Assembly (NCBI GenBank): GCA_030340625.1
Contig: JAOPHQ010000573.1
Location: 62,001-126,000 of the forward strand
Direction: 5' to 3'
DNA length: 64,000 nucleotides
Origin: Merluccius polli
Taxonomy: Eukaryota > Chordata > Actinopteri > Gadiformes > Merlucciidae
Shown here: positions 45,401-57,320 of the stretch, piece after piece
How positions within the stretch are numbered: the stretch's first letter is position 1
How the letters are laid out: the number at the start of each line of letters is the position of its first letter
Program-made: the position numbers and the translations under genes
The notes under the pieces: generated by a model
Seen by the model: the letters and a program-made list of their open reading frames with translations, nothing else
Databases searched by the model: none
What the model was told of the DNA's origin: nothing

Positions 45401-45524
45401 TGCATTTCAATTGCAACAATATTCAATATTCCCTTTGAAGCCTATTTTGAGGCCCACTCATCTACTGAACTTGTAGTTTTGGCTAGAGATGCTGTGTGAC
45501 TGTTCATTGAAACAATGCCTGTAC
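42431..45524. other. Intergenic, MRPS2 to PPP1R26; no gene seen
   Basis: AT-rich sequence without recognisable exons. It includes the likely PPP1R26 3' UTR on the minus strand. A poly-G run lies at 45392-45401. In mammals a small gene (PIERCE1/C9orf116) sits between these two; I could not find its exons here, but short exons are easy to miss. Confidence 0.4.
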
Positions 45525-48500
45525 TTACATAGAGGAAACTCCCTGTGTCTTCTCTGCATCTCGTCTCTCGTCTAGCTCACAATCTGTCTCGTCTACAAAA
45601 TCTTCAATCTCCATCTTTATTGACTGCACTGCCTTCTCATCTGTCGAAACCACCTCCCTTTCTTCATTTTCCCTGCTGGTCAGCTCTTCTTCTCTCCCTC
45701 CGCTGATGGGCCTGCTTTGGACCCAGACCTGGCAGCTCCTACGTGTAGGGTCTAGCTTGGTAAACTCACCCTGGTCCTGCTCGCTAGGTAAAGCCAAGCG
45801 ATTCCCCCTCTCTGCCTGACCCGACACTGGCTTCTCTGCCCTGTGGCTTCCAGACACAAGCTCCGTCATAGGAGACCTCCCCGGGGTATGTTTTGTGGCA
45901 GAGAAGGGGTTAAGTACAGAACTGGACATTGGGTTTACATGTGTCTCTGAGTAGTGGTGAATGGGTGAGACCGGTTGGCTGTTTCTTGCGGATGTCCATA
46001 GAGTGATGGGAGTGTGTGGTTTGGGGTTGGTCCTCGCCCTGTGATAAGGTGTTGCTGCTGCTGCTGCTGCTGCTGCTGCCGTCTTGTTCACACTTGGGAA
46101 AGTGATATGGGAAGGCCGACTGGGATACGCAGGCCTCATGTGAGTGATGGGGAGTCCCAGGCTTTGACGCCACTTCATAGCATCAGAGAAAGGCTGAACA
46201 ACACTGGGACTCATAGCCGGCCGGGCACTTGCCTTCTCTAAATTATCATTAAAAGTGGCATTAGCACTCCCAATGGTAGGCCTCGTTTCTTCTTGCTTCA
46301 CAATGCTTTCTGCATCCGTGTGCTGCAAAAGAGAAGGACTACGGGAAAGGAGAGAAGGGTGACACGTAGATCCAATCGTCAAAGGAGTCATTGAAGCCAG
46401 GCCGTCCTGAAACAACTTGCTTTGACCATCGGGTAGGCGAGTGTTCTCTGGTGTTGGAATTTCAGCCAGCTGACTTTCCAATTCAGTTGCTTTTTCTGGT
46501 AGCTGCGTACTGATGTTGCCATAGATTGGTACATCTCCATCCTTGCTTTTAGTCTCTGTGGGGGAAACCTTTGCTTTTTCAGCCAGGAATTTCCGGATCT
46601 CTTGTTCAATGCTGTCATCGCTGTCTACTGAACTGCTGTCTTCAGTTCCTTGAACTGCACTCTCATTAGTATACAGCAATGCAATGTCTCCACTTCCAGT
46701 CCCTTTTAATTGGTCTGTTTCACCTGCTCGACCATCAACTTTTCTTTTGATATTTTGCTTCTGTGGTGATGGGCTTTTTCTACTCACTTTAGTCTTCTCA
46801 CTCATTTCCATGTTTTTGATGGGAGCTTTTTTTAAAACCCCCCTCTTAGAAACAGGGTCGAGTTTAGGCTTTTTTGTCGGAAAACTGTCACAAGGCTCTG
46901 GATCCTTGGGGCACTTCCTTGCTTTTAGCTTTAAGTCTCTCGTTTTTCTTTTTAACTTCCTCTTTGTCTTGAGCAAGTCTTTAATTGCCGTGTCCAGGTC
47001 CTCATCACTATCTAGAGAGCTGCTTTTGTCTCCTCCTCGCTCAGTCTTTTCGAATTCAACAGAAGCCGGTGACAGCTCCATCTGGTAAGAGACAAGTGAA
47101 CTTGATCCTTCTCCTTCTTCCGTCAAAGTGAGCTCATTCTTCCTATTGGGACTTGTTGCTGGCTTCTTGCAGTCTTGAGATTTCTGTTTTCTTCTCTGAG
47201 TCAGTGACAGTCTCAGAACCTTTTTCTGGACTGATTCTGGTTTTCCCTTCGCCTTATCCGGTTCATTTAAGCTAGCTGGCAGTGTTGTGAGAGCGGCAGT
47301 AGTTTGTGGCTGTTTTTGCATTTGGGCCTTCTGCTCAAGGAACATCTTGATTTCTTGTTCAATTCCGTCTTCACTGTCTATGGAACTGTCACTACTTCTG
47401 TCCTCCACGATGTTAGAAGGGGCAGATAATGTCTCATTTGTATTAAAGCTGTTAATGCCAACATTACTACTGAACGCCGCAGGCATTACAGCCTTTGAAA
47501 TATCTAAAATAGCCTCGGCACACATGAGCTCTGCGGATGTGGTCTTTGTAGTGGCTGGGGAGTGAAGCTTAAATGGTTCTTCCTTTAACAGAAGTGCCAC
47601 ATTCCCATTACTGCTGGAGCTGCCAAATAATGTGCTTTGGGGTAAGAAAACAGATGACATGGGGGGGCCAGATTGCAGATTCTTCTTTTTACTTTTCTTT
47701 TTAGATTTAAGTTTGTTTATTTTTTCTGTGTTTGTACTACAGAGAGACTGTATTGGTGACATAATGCTAGGTCTTTGCTTGTGCAAAAATGGTTTGCACA
47801 CGCTCTTTTCTTTTAATTGCTCCAGCTGGTAGCAGCGAATGGCCTCTTCAATTCCATCATCACTGCTGGAGTCAGACAGGTCTTGTGATGTGAAGGAGTT
47901 GCAGGCATCTTTGCTTCTTATCTGCTTGTCATTTTTCTCCAACTGGTACTTTTGGATGGCCTCCTCAATCCCATCGTCGCTACTTGAGTCCAGTGAATCT
48001 ATATCTCCTTTGACTGTGACCGGGTCTTTTACTTTCTTATAGAAGTTGTTTGCCATTAAGAAGCTATTGTTTGGTTCTTTGGGTAGCACACTTGTGGTTG
48101 TCATACTTCTGCCTATGTCCATTTTTGAACCCGGGTTTTCTTTTAAAGGAGTTGGATTGATGGAATTATTTTTTGTCACTGAACTCTGAACTGGTGCCAT
48201 AGGATTTTCAACTTCAGGGATTTTTGAAAACGGGTTGCTGGCACTTAAGACTATATTGCTGTTGGAATGTTGTTTAGAAATCTCAGGGACAGGAGTGTTT
48301 TTCCTGTGAACTTTGGATGGCTGAAGGATGTTGGTGGACGGTTCTGCCTTGTGCTTATGACCATCCTTTTCCTTTAGGTACTCCAATATAGCCTCCTCAA
48401 TGCCTCGGTCCACACTGTCATCACTATCGGAATCCTGGCTCTCGGATTTGATTGGAAACACCGATTGCATTTGTCGGTTCTCAGTACCGGAACCTGTTGA

Positions 48501-48785
48501 TGATTTAGATCCTACCAAGGGACCCATCCCAAACTTGCAGGCCTCGAGGTGCACTTCCTGTCCCGGCGGCACATTTCCTACGATGTCGTCGCCCATGTCA
48601 ATTGAGGACTGGGTGCTCCTCAAGCTTTTAATGATCATTTGGACCTTATCCTGGATGTTGGCGTCACCAGTGGACAACTCACTGTCAGAGCTATGTAAGC
48701 CGTGGAGGCTAAAGTCTTGGGGTGGGCCACAGGTCCTCCATTCTGTATGAGTTGCTGCAAATGGAGGCACATTCATCAAGTACAT
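45525..48785 (-). CDS. PPP1R26: Protein phosphatase 1 regulatory subunit 26
   Basis: One exon of 1086 codons, start 48785. The opening MYLMNVPPFAATHTEW aligns with the mammalian MFLMN start. The protein is long, hydrophilic and probably disordered. It has six acidic repeat motifs, S-D-D/E-D-x-I-E-x-x-I followed by a basic helix: about residues 119-136, 266-284, 305-322, 466-484, 589-606 and 718-738 (SVDSDDSIEQEIRKFLAEKA). TSAELMCAEAILDIS (416-430) is a family signature. Lys-rich stretches at 360-370 and 605-625 suit nuclear or nucleolar targeting. Ten alanines lie at 903-912, encoded by a GCA run. The mammalian protein (about 1209 residues, formerly KIAA0649) binds protein phosphatase 1 and is nucleolar. 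I do not find a clear RVxF docking motif at the place where the human protein has KKVRF. Single coding exon with upstream non-coding exon(s), as in mammals. Confidence 0.93.
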   Translation of the reverse strand: MYLMNVPPFAATHTEWRTCGPPQDFSLHGLHSSDSELSTGDANIQDKVQMIIKSLRSTQSSIDMGDDIVGNVPPGQEVHLEACKFGMGPLVGSKSSTGSGTENRQMQSVFPIKSESQDSDSDDSVDRGIEEAILEYLKEKDGHKHKAEPSTNILQPSKVHRKNTPVPEISKQHSNSNIVLSASNPFSKIPEVENPMAPVQSSVTKNNSINPTPLKENPGSKMDIGRSMTTTSVLPKEPNNSFLMANNFYKKVKDPVTVKGDIDSLDSSSDDGIEEAIQKYQLEKNDKQIRSKDACNSFTSQDLSDSSSDDGIEEAIRCYQLEQLKEKSVCKPFLHKQRPSIMSPIQSLCSTNTEKINKLKSKKKSKKKNLQSGPPMSSVFLPQSTLFGSSSSNGNVALLLKEEPFKLHSPATTKTTSAELMCAEAILDISKAVMPAAFSSNVGINSFNTNETLSAPSNIVEDRSSDSSIDSEDGIEQEIKMFLEQKAQMQKQPQTTAALTTLPASLNEPDKAKGKPESVQKKVLRLSLTQRRKQKSQDCKKPATSPNRKNELTLTEEGEGSSSLVSYQMELSPASVEFEKTERGGDKSSSLDSDEDLDTAIKDLLKTKRKLKRKTRDLKLKARKCPKDPEPCDSFPTKKPKLDPVSKRGVLKKAPIKNMEMSEKTKVSRKSPSPQKQNIKRKVDGRAGETDQLKGTGSGDIALLYTNESAVQGTEDSSSVDSDDSIEQEIRKFLAEKAKVSPTETKSKDGDVPIYGNISTQLPEKATELESQLAEIPTPENTRLPDGQSKLFQDGLASMTPLTIGSTCHPSLLSRSPSLLQHTDAESIVKQEETRPTIGSANATFNDNLEKASARPAMSPSVVQPFSDAMKWRQSLGLPITHMRPAYPSRPSHITFPSVNKTAAAAAAAAATPYHRARTNPKPHTPITLWTSARNSQPVSPIHHYSETHVNPMSSSVLNPFSATKHTPGRSPMTELVSGSHRAEKPVSGQAERGNRLALPSEQDQGEFTKLDPTRRSCQVWVQSRPISGGREEELTSRENEEREVVSTDEKAVQSIKMEIEDFVDETDCELDERRDAEKTQGVSSM
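46054..46083. repeat. Coding CTG/CAG trinucleotide run in PPP1R26
   Basis: Nine to ten CTG units on the plus strand; on the coding strand they read GCA (alanine), not CAG (glutamine). Confidence 0.9.
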
Positions 48786-48853
48786 TCTAGTGGGCTGGGG
48801 TGGGTTGAATCATGAGAGTGCTGACGCTGCCGCTCAGAGTCCCATTGTTCAAT
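48786..48853 (-). promoter_or_regulatory. PPP1R26: PPP1R26 5' leader in the coding exon, with two short upstream ORFs
   Basis: A strong acceptor (pyrimidine tract ending CTCTTCACAG) places the exon border at 48853. Between it and the start are two AUGs. The first, at 48845, encodes Met-Gly-Leu then TGA. The second, at 48813, encodes eight codons (MIQPTPAH) and stops with TAG at 48789-48787, one base before the main ATG at 48785. Such an arrangement suits control by reinitiation, which is inference. Confidence 0.6.
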
Positions 48854-48996
48854 CTGTGAAGAGAAAAAAAAAATACTGTATATAACATGATGTCTTGTTT
48901 TGTCAAATCAATAACCCTATGATTAATTTACATACCATGTCTAAACCTATAATTTTGTATATTTCATGTATGGACAGGTTTCAGCTCCATCATTGT

Positions 48997-49550
48997 TGTT
49001 TTGGTATTGGACATTAGACTGGGAACTAGAAGAATCGCAAGCTCATGTTTTATTTGCTCTGGCAGATATGTCTGGCCCCTCCCCCGTTCAGACAGATTTC
49101 CCGCTGACCTGGCCCAGGGTCGGGCCAATCACAACCGCTTATCTCATATGCAGCGGGTTTGATACGATGACTGTACAGAGGAGCGCCGTTGAGGCATTTT
49201 CGTAAATAACCAAGATGGCTGCCTCTGATGTGGAACGGTCTGTTGAATCCACTATCGCGTCAGTAGGCTATTAAACAAATTGGACGGTATATTTTCTCTA
49301 AGAGAAGAACAAACAACTGCACTTAAAGAAATATGCGTTTGCCGTGCTTCCGACAGTATTTGGTAAAAGTTTAATTTACGTCACGTTTGGTTGCTCTGAT
49401 TAGTGGACGGTCTATCCAATTGTGTCCAGAGGCATTTTAGTCTGTGCCTGTTGATAACACCCCTTGGAAATTCTAAATAATTTTTGCCTGAACTGAGAGG
49501 TTCCAGACTAATATGCATTTGCAAATTGGTCTGGCGATGCCAGGCAAATT
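48997..49550 (+). mobile_element. Decayed relative of the 35.1-kb element (helicase-like leader)
   Basis: From about 49214 the plus strand starts MAASDVERSVESTIASVG then stop. A frame shift on, it gives LREEQTTALKEI, matching LRKEQRTALKSF of the element at 35123. Flanking blocks also match in order: GTTGCTCTGATT, TCTATCCAATTG, GCCAGGCAAATTGG. It lies in the PPP1R26 upstream intron. Ends not precisely defined. Confidence 0.45.
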
Positions 49551-50340
49551 GGACATGCAAATGAAAACAAAACTTCTACGGCTGTGTTGGACAAGGTCAA
49601 AGATCTTGATATGGTATTGTTTAAAGTTTAGTTGTAGTTAGATATTGTCTATTGTGTGTCTAGAAGAAAGTATCATCTTTATTCATTTCACATTGTATGC
49701 TAATAATGTTGTTTTAATAACCTAGTCTCTGTAATAATTAATGCTTTTAATAAAAGATTTGTTTGTGGTAATAATCGAAAATCAGTGTTATTCTACAGTG
49801 TTTTTAACGTTACCAACACAGATTTTCTTGTAGGTAATAAAATGTGTTTTTGGGATTACTTGTTGACTTATCTCTAAGAATCTGAATACTGGTAGTGGTT
49901 TTATGTTACTTGTACGGATGATGAGACCAGTAAAGATAGTAGTAGAGTATCAATCACTTTTTATAACAACACAAAGTTAATAATATTTAAACTCAAGAAT
50001 GGCACACATGAGCACATAAGCACATGTCCACATTATGTTCTGTTCTGGTAAATAAGCAGTAGCCAACCTTAAGGTAATTAAACCCATACGTTACCCTAAA
50101 TTACTACAAATGGTATTCCGGCAATTTATTCTACAAATTCTTCTCTACCTATTTTTCCTACCAATAACTGGAATAATTATGGGACATATTACATTTCTAA
50201 ATAGCAATGGGTTGCTACTGCTGCTACTACAGGGAAGAAAACTAGGGCAGACTAACTAGTTTAGTTAGGCATGTTTCAACCCCAATGATAAAACTAAACA
50301 CAATGGCATCAAGCGACATCGTGTGGCTAAATCAGACGAT
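49551..50340. other. PPP1R26 5' intron, no feature seen
   Basis: AT-rich, no open frames or repeat families recognised. Confidence 0.4.
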
Positions 50341-50545
50341 AGTCAAGTCCATTTTATTTGTACAGCCATTAAATCAGCGAGCCTCAAAGCGATTCACAGC
50401 CCCCCTTAAAAGGGCAAGAAAAAAAGTCCCTTAATTATCAAGGAAGAAATCTTGGGGAAGGAAAGGCAAGCAGGGATCCCTCCTTCTAGGGATGCTGAGG
50501 AGGGCAATGGGTGCGATAAAGACAAACAGTAGCATTACAAGCAGA
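50341..50545 (-). mobile_element. LINE 3' end relic
   Basis: On the minus strand this reads CTGTGAATCGCTTTGAGGCT and then GGCTGTACAAATAAAATGGAC, the usual 3' terminal arrangement of fish L2/CR1-type LINEs. No coding part remains. Confidence 0.55.
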
Positions 50546-50689
50546 CATAACACACAGGCCTATTACAAAAAGGTTTGAGGTTCAAACTAAGCATTAGACT
50601 GCCTTTGTTAGTTTTTACCTGCATGAAGCATAGAAAAACACCAAGCGCATATATGTTTGTATCTGTGTGTGTGTGTGGTTCCTATGACT

Positions 50690-52030
50690 TTGCCCATCTG
50701 CTGTAGACAGTAGATGGAGAGAGCGAGACGGTCAGCTGGTTCCACCTTGCGGTGCGCAGCGAGGCCACCACGAGACGGCAGCGGGAGGGACGATGCCTCC
50801 GTCCTCCCCAGGCAAGTCATGGGGGAGTTTCAGCCCCTCGCCTTGCCTCACCCACGAAGTGCACGTTTAACGTGACATTTACCGCACACGTCGCAGGATC
50901 CATTGGCGAAGCGGAATCAAATACGTACGAAATGGCAAAAAACAATAACAATAACAACAACCAAAAAAACCGTTAAAAAACAACAACAACAACAACCAAC
51001 CCCGTACGCGGTGTGTAATTCGGCGTTCAAGTTCACGTTAAGTTAGTTTGACAGCAACATCATCATCCAGAGAAAGTTTTCCAACGTACGTGTGCGTTAC
51101 ATAACCCCCCCCCCCCCCCCACCACCACCACCACCTCCCCCCGCCGGCCGGCCGGCCGTCGTCGTCGTTTCGCCCCCCCCCCCCCTGCACGTCCACCACC
51201 ACCACCAGCGGCAGAGAAGCTCGCCGCAGAGCCGCCGCCGCGCCCCCGTACCGCTCTCTGCGGCCCGGGGAGCGCCGACGCCCGGCGTACCGCTCTAGGA
51301 GACTCCGCAGAGCGACCATGTTTTCTCGGGAACGGGAACGGCCGTGGCCCGTGTGTGTGTAAGGCGCCCCTGCCGCACACCGACGACGACGACCCGGGGA
51401 AACGACGTTGTGTCCAAGCCCCCCTCAACCACCAACACCACCACCACCGTTTAGGACGAAGATATTTAAGCAAATAGGGGGACACACGGACCACATAATA
51501 ACGCCTATTCGGTTACTCGGAAGAGACTTGCGGGGCCTGCCTTCGCTTGCAGCCCCGGCATTTCCCCCCCCCTTCTTCCTCCGGCGAAGAAAAGCCTTTG
51601 TATGGCGGCGAGGACTTCTTCGCATGTCGGCTCGGGGGGGTAGACGTAGCCGGCTAGGTCGGTTGGTTGGGTTGGGTGGGTGGGTGTGGGTGTGTGGTGG
51701 TGGGGGTTGAAAAAGACGAAATTTTTCCGGGTTCCACTTACCTTCGTTAACGCGGTCCGGCGGGGGCAAAACCAAACTGCCAGTGGCCCCCGCAGCGTCG
51801 CCGTGATGTGTCGGCGTCGGCGTCGTCGGTGCTCCGCTTCTCTCTCCCTCTCTCGCTCCACACACACACACACACCGCCGCCGCGGACACGCGCCTTGCT
51901 CCCGCGAAGCTCCCGGCGCCGAGTCCCCCCTCCCGGCTGCTGGCTCCCGGGCAGCCCGCGACTCCACGCACAGTGGCGACTAGCTGTCCATGCACTGGTC
52001 ATCCTGGAGGCTGGTGATCTGGCCATGAAT
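50690..52030 (-). promoter_or_regulatory. PPP1R26: CpG-rich region, probable PPP1R26 promoter and first exon
   Basis: This is the richest CpG block in the window (for example CCGCCGGCCGGCCGGCCGTC near 51142 and many CGTCG units). On the minus strand a consensus splice donor, AACGAAG then GTAAGTGG, ends an apparent untranslated exon at 51742. No long conserved frame lies in it; the apparent frames rich in Arg, Pro and Gly are by-products of GC content. Poly-C runs lie at 51106-51120 and 51173-51184. The distance to the coding exon would be about 2.9 kb. It could also serve a divergent transcript. Confidence 0.5.
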
Positions 52031-52060
52031 GACAATTAAAACAACAAAAAAGCATTGTTT

Positions 52061-53559
<1,499 letters not shown>

Positions 53560-54690
53560 AAAAGTAACGAAAGATTTCATGACTGGCGTCCTGTTGCCAA
53601 ATGCTTTGAAAAGCCAAAGGTTAAAGACCTAATCTGTAGCATTTTACCGCCCACCCTGGACCCTCACCAATTTGCATACAGACAAGGATCCATGGATGAC
53701 GCCATAGCCACACCGCCCTCACCCACCTGGAGAAGAGGACTTCTTATGTTCGTGGATTAGAGTTCAGCATTCAGCACCATAGTTCCCCTCCAGACTCGAC
53801 ACCAAGCTCAGGGACCTAGGACTCACTCAACCCCAGCATGCGCAGCTGGATCCTAGGCTTCCTGTGGAGTCGACGCCGGGTGGTGAGGATGGGCTCCAAC
53901 ACCTCTGACTCAACACAGGAGCCCCCCCAGGACTGTGTCTTGAGCCCCCCTCTACTGCCTGGACACCCACGACCTCTACTCCCTGTACACACAGCTCCAA
54001 CTCTGTAATTAAGTTCGCCGACGCCACGACATTGACAGGCCTGATTACCGATCACCACGAGACGGCCTACAGGAAAGAGGTCAACAATCTGACACAGTGG
54101 TGCCTGGAGAACAAGCTCTCTCTCAACGTCTCTCAAGACCAAGCAGCTGATGGTGGACGACAGGATGACTGCCCTCAGCCGCACAGCGCTGCAGAGGGTC
54201 ATGGGAGGGACAGCCCAGCGCATCAGTGGATCTGAGCTCTCTCCCTCTATCCAGGATTGATATGACGGACGCCATTGCCAGTAAAGCCCGCAGGATTATC
54301 AAACACCCCAGCCACCCAAATGACGGACTGTTTCAGCTGCTGCCCTCTGGCCAGCGGTATCGCAGCATCAGAGCACAAACCTGCAGGCCCAGGGATATTT
54401 TTTTCCACCAAGTGACCAGGCTCATGAACCATGGACAATAACGGCCCCTTGACTGTTTGCCTATGACGCACACACACACACACACACACACACACGCAAA
54501 CAATGTCCATTTGCACTTTACACACACTAAACATTATTTATATCACTTATATTAGTATGTAATTGTATTTTATTGTTATTTTATTTGTATTGTTATTTTA
54601 TTATTGCTGCAATGTCGAGGAGCCGAAACAAAATAATTTGACTTTATTATACCTGTACAATGGGATGTAACAATAAAGGAATCTTGAATC
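53560..54690 (+). mobile_element. Decayed LINE (Rex1/CR1-like) RT and 3' end
   Basis: Broken plus-strand frames encode RT pieces: SILPPTLDPHQFAYRQGSMDD (53636), YSLYTH with KFADATTLTGLITD near 53985-54045, ETAYRKEVNNLTQWCLENKL and then the C-terminal SHPNDGLFQLLPSGQRYRSI (54312). The polymerase motif reads FADA rather than FADD. The tail contains CAATGTCGAGGAGCCG and ends in AATAAAGGAATCTTGAATC. At least three frame shifts. An AC tract lies at 54468-54495. Confidence 0.75.
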
Positions 54691-56050
54691 TTTCATAGGA
54701 TCATTTGACAAACACCACCACTGTAACAACCCAAATGTGTAGCTCTCTATACCATGTCAACTCGTGTTTCTCATGACACCAGAAACAAACTTGCTGTAAT
54801 AACCTTACGTTAAGTCAGGAGGACACAGCTCCAAACTTGAGCCTTTGCTACAACTTAGAAGTCAATGCAAAGTTGGAATTGAAGTACTCAATTTTTCACG
54901 GTTCCGGATGCAATTCCTTAGTGTGTCCAGTAGATGTCCTCCTCTCTATGTTTTGCCCTTTCTGTTAATTATCTTCACCTGTGTGTGTGATTAGTTACAT
55001 GTTGCCATGTTTCTACGTGGGTTCTCAGTACCTTAGTGAAGTCAATATGACCACAGTTTTGTTATTTTGTATTCAGCCACAGTGAATGCATTTGTTCATC
55101 TTCTTGTTTTCAAAGAAAGTAAAAATGAGAATTGATCCTGACCTCCACCCTTCGCGGTCCCCTGAGTCCTTTGCATCAGGGTCTGCATATCATCACCCCC
55201 CCCGATCAATGCACCAGGGACCCATCTCTCCGGTCGCGCCCGGTCACCCCATCTGCACTGACCACTTCATCTTAATCACCCCATCTGCACTGACCACTTC
55301 ATCTTAATAGGTTCTATACATGGGGCTGTGTCCCTTCAAACCTTTCCACCATACCCATTTTCACACAACGTTGTGAAACTGTAAAAAAGAAAAAAGTAGG
55401 TAGGTCCAGAGTCGACTCATCCCTCCTCCTTGGCCGGTCCTCTAGCAGCCACCAGACTCCACAACCAAGGCGACCCCCACATGAGAACTTCAAGACCTGC
55501 GCTGCCTGTTCCTTACTTTGAACCCAATAACTAATGGCAGGATTCCATGGACTTGTGCATGAAGTCATATATTCATTCATTCATATATTTATATTCGTAT
55601 ATATTTATATTTATTGACAGACAGATTGACTGAAACTATTTATTGATACATATGCAGATATTTATATTTATTGACAGACAACATGTTCACTCATTCACTC
55701 CATCAGAGATACAGTGCTGATGGCCAGCTGCTCAGTGTTTTACTTTATCTTTATTTTTATTTGTATTTATATTTTTATTCTTATTATCTTGGTTTGGTTC
55801 TATACTCTTATCTTATCTTATCATGAGCATAACAAGTATGTGTGCATCTTGTTCAAGGGGCTCTTTAACACGTTTTGGCTTTAGGAGCCCTCGGAGACTG
55901 AACCAGCAGCTCTTCACTTGACATTTTGTTCTGCATGTAATAGATCTTATTGGTTTGTTATTCATTTATTGCACCACACGATGGCAGTGTTGATCTGCCT
56001 TTAGAAATGAAGTACATTTATGTAGCTATTGTTTTTTATATATATATATA
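54691..56050. other. No gene supported
   Basis: A 26-bp sequence, CACCCCATCTGCACTGACCACTTCATCTTAA, is duplicated at 55245-55306. From 55560 to 55690 TTTATATTTATTGACAGACA is repeated. TATCTTATCT-type short repeats lie at 55805-55820. None of it belongs to a recognised gene. Confidence 0.4.
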
Positions 56051-57253
56051 TACACTCACCGGCCACTTTATTAGGTACACCTTGCTAGTACCGGGTTGGA
56101 CCCCCTTTTGCCTTCAGAACTGCCTTAATCCTTCGTGGCACAGATTCAACAAGGTACTGGAAACATTCCTCAGAGAGTTTGGTCCATATTGACATGATAG
56201 CATCACGCAGTTGCTGCAGATTTGTCGGCTGCACATCCATGATGCGAATCTCCCGTTCCACCACATCCCAAAGGTGCTCTATTGGATTGAGATCTGGTGA
56301 CTGTGGAGGCCATTTGAGTACAGTGAACTCATTGTCATGTTCAAGAAACCAGTCTGAGATGATTCGCGCTTTATGACATGGCGCGTTATCCTGCTGGAAG
56401 TAGCCATCAGAAGATGGGTACACTGTGGTCATAAAGGGATGGAAATGGTCAGCAACAATACTCAGGTAGTCTGTGGCTTTGACACGATGCTCAATTGGTA
56501 CTAATAAGCCCAAAGTGTGCCAGGAAACACCACCACCAGCCTGAACCGTTGATACAAAGCAGGATGGATCCATGCTTTCATGTTGTTGACGCCAAATTCT
56601 GACCCTACCATCCGAATGTCGCAGCAGAAATCGAGACTCATCAGACCAGGCAACGTTTTTCCAATCTTCGATTGTCCAATTTTGGTGAGCCTGTGCGAAT
56701 TGTAGCCTCAGTTTCCTGTTCTTAGCTGACAGGAGTGGCACCCGGTGTGGTCTTCTGCTGCTGTAGCCCATCCGCCTCAAGGTTCGACGTGTTGTGCGTT
56801 CAGAGATGCTCTTCTGCATACCTCTGTTGTAACGAGTGGTTATTTGAGTTACAGTTGCCTTTCTATCAGCTCGAACCAGTCTGGCCATTCTCCTCTGACC
56901 TCTAGCATCAACAAGGCATTTGCGCCCACAGAACTGCCGCTCACTGGATATTTTCTCTTTTTCGGACCATTCTCTGTAAACCCTAGAGATGGTTGTGCGT
57001 GAAAATCCCAGTAGATCAGCAGTCTCTGAAATACTCAGACCAGCCCGTCTGGCACCAACAACCATGCCACATTCAAAGTCACTTAAATCACCTTTCTTCC
57101 CCATTCTGATGCTCGGTTTGAACTGCAGCAGATCGTCCTGACCATGTCTACATGCCTAAATGCATTGAGTTGCTGCCATGTGATTGGCTGATTAGAAATG
57201 TGCGTTAACGAGCAGTTGGACAGGTGTACCTAATAAAGTGGCCGGTGAGTGTA
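56051..57253 (-). mobile_element. Tc1-like (DD36E-type) transposon, copy 2 (1203 bp)
   Basis: Same 32-bp inverted ends as copy 1, inserted in a TA-dinucleotide run at 56037-56050. It is shorter than copy 1 by exactly the 21 bases deleted in its transposase. The right TA is at 57254-57255. Confidence 0.93.
56085..57104 (-). CDS. Tc1-like transposase, open but lacking 7 catalytic-core residues
   Basis: A 339-codon uninterrupted frame, start 57104. Domains as in copy 1: two helix-turn-helix motifs in the first 110 residues, then AWSDESRF, QQDNAPCH and NPIEHLWD, with 36 residues between the second Asp and the Glu. Compared with copy 1 it has lost 21 bases, removing most of GGVMVWGIF. This block is a conserved beta-strand of the catalytic core in the Tc1 family (MVWGCF and similar), so activity is doubtful despite the open frame. 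Nucleotide identity to copy 1 is very high, which suggests recent activity of the family in this lineage. Confidence 0.88.
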   Translation of the reverse strand: MGKKGDLSDFECGMVVGARRAGLSISETADLLGFSRTTISRVYREWSEKEKISSERQFCGRKCLVDARGQRRMARLVRADRKATVTQITTRYNRGMQKSISERTTRRTLRRMGYSSRRPHRVPLLSAKNRKLRLQFAQAHQNWTIEDWKNVAWSDESRFLLRHSDGRVRIWRQQHESMDPSCFVSTVQAGGGVSWHTLGLLVPIEHRVKATDYLSIVADHFHPFMTTVYPSSDGYFQQDNAPCHKARIISDWFLEHDNEFTVLKWPPQSPDLNPIEHLWDVVEREIRIMDVQPTNLQQLRDAIMSIWTKLSEECFQYLVESVPRRIKAVLKAKGGPTRY

Positions 57254-57268
57254 TATTGGTATGTAGTA

Positions 57269-57270
<2 letters not shown>

Positions 57271-57299
<29 letters not shown>

Positions 57300-57320
57300 T
57301 GTATGTATGTATGTATGTGT
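57271..57320. repeat. (ATGT)n tetranucleotide array
   Basis: About twelve ATGT units passing into GTGC variants, just outside copy 2 of the Tc1-like element. Confidence 0.9.

Noticed and set aside
46684..47088. Plus-strand frames opposite PPP1R26
   Set aside because: They are shadows of the 1086-codon PPP1R26 frame, with no known domain.
50608..52039. Arg/Pro/Gly-rich frames in the CpG-rich block
   Set aside because: Open frames are expected by chance in GC-rich DNA. No domain, no splice-consistent coding pattern.
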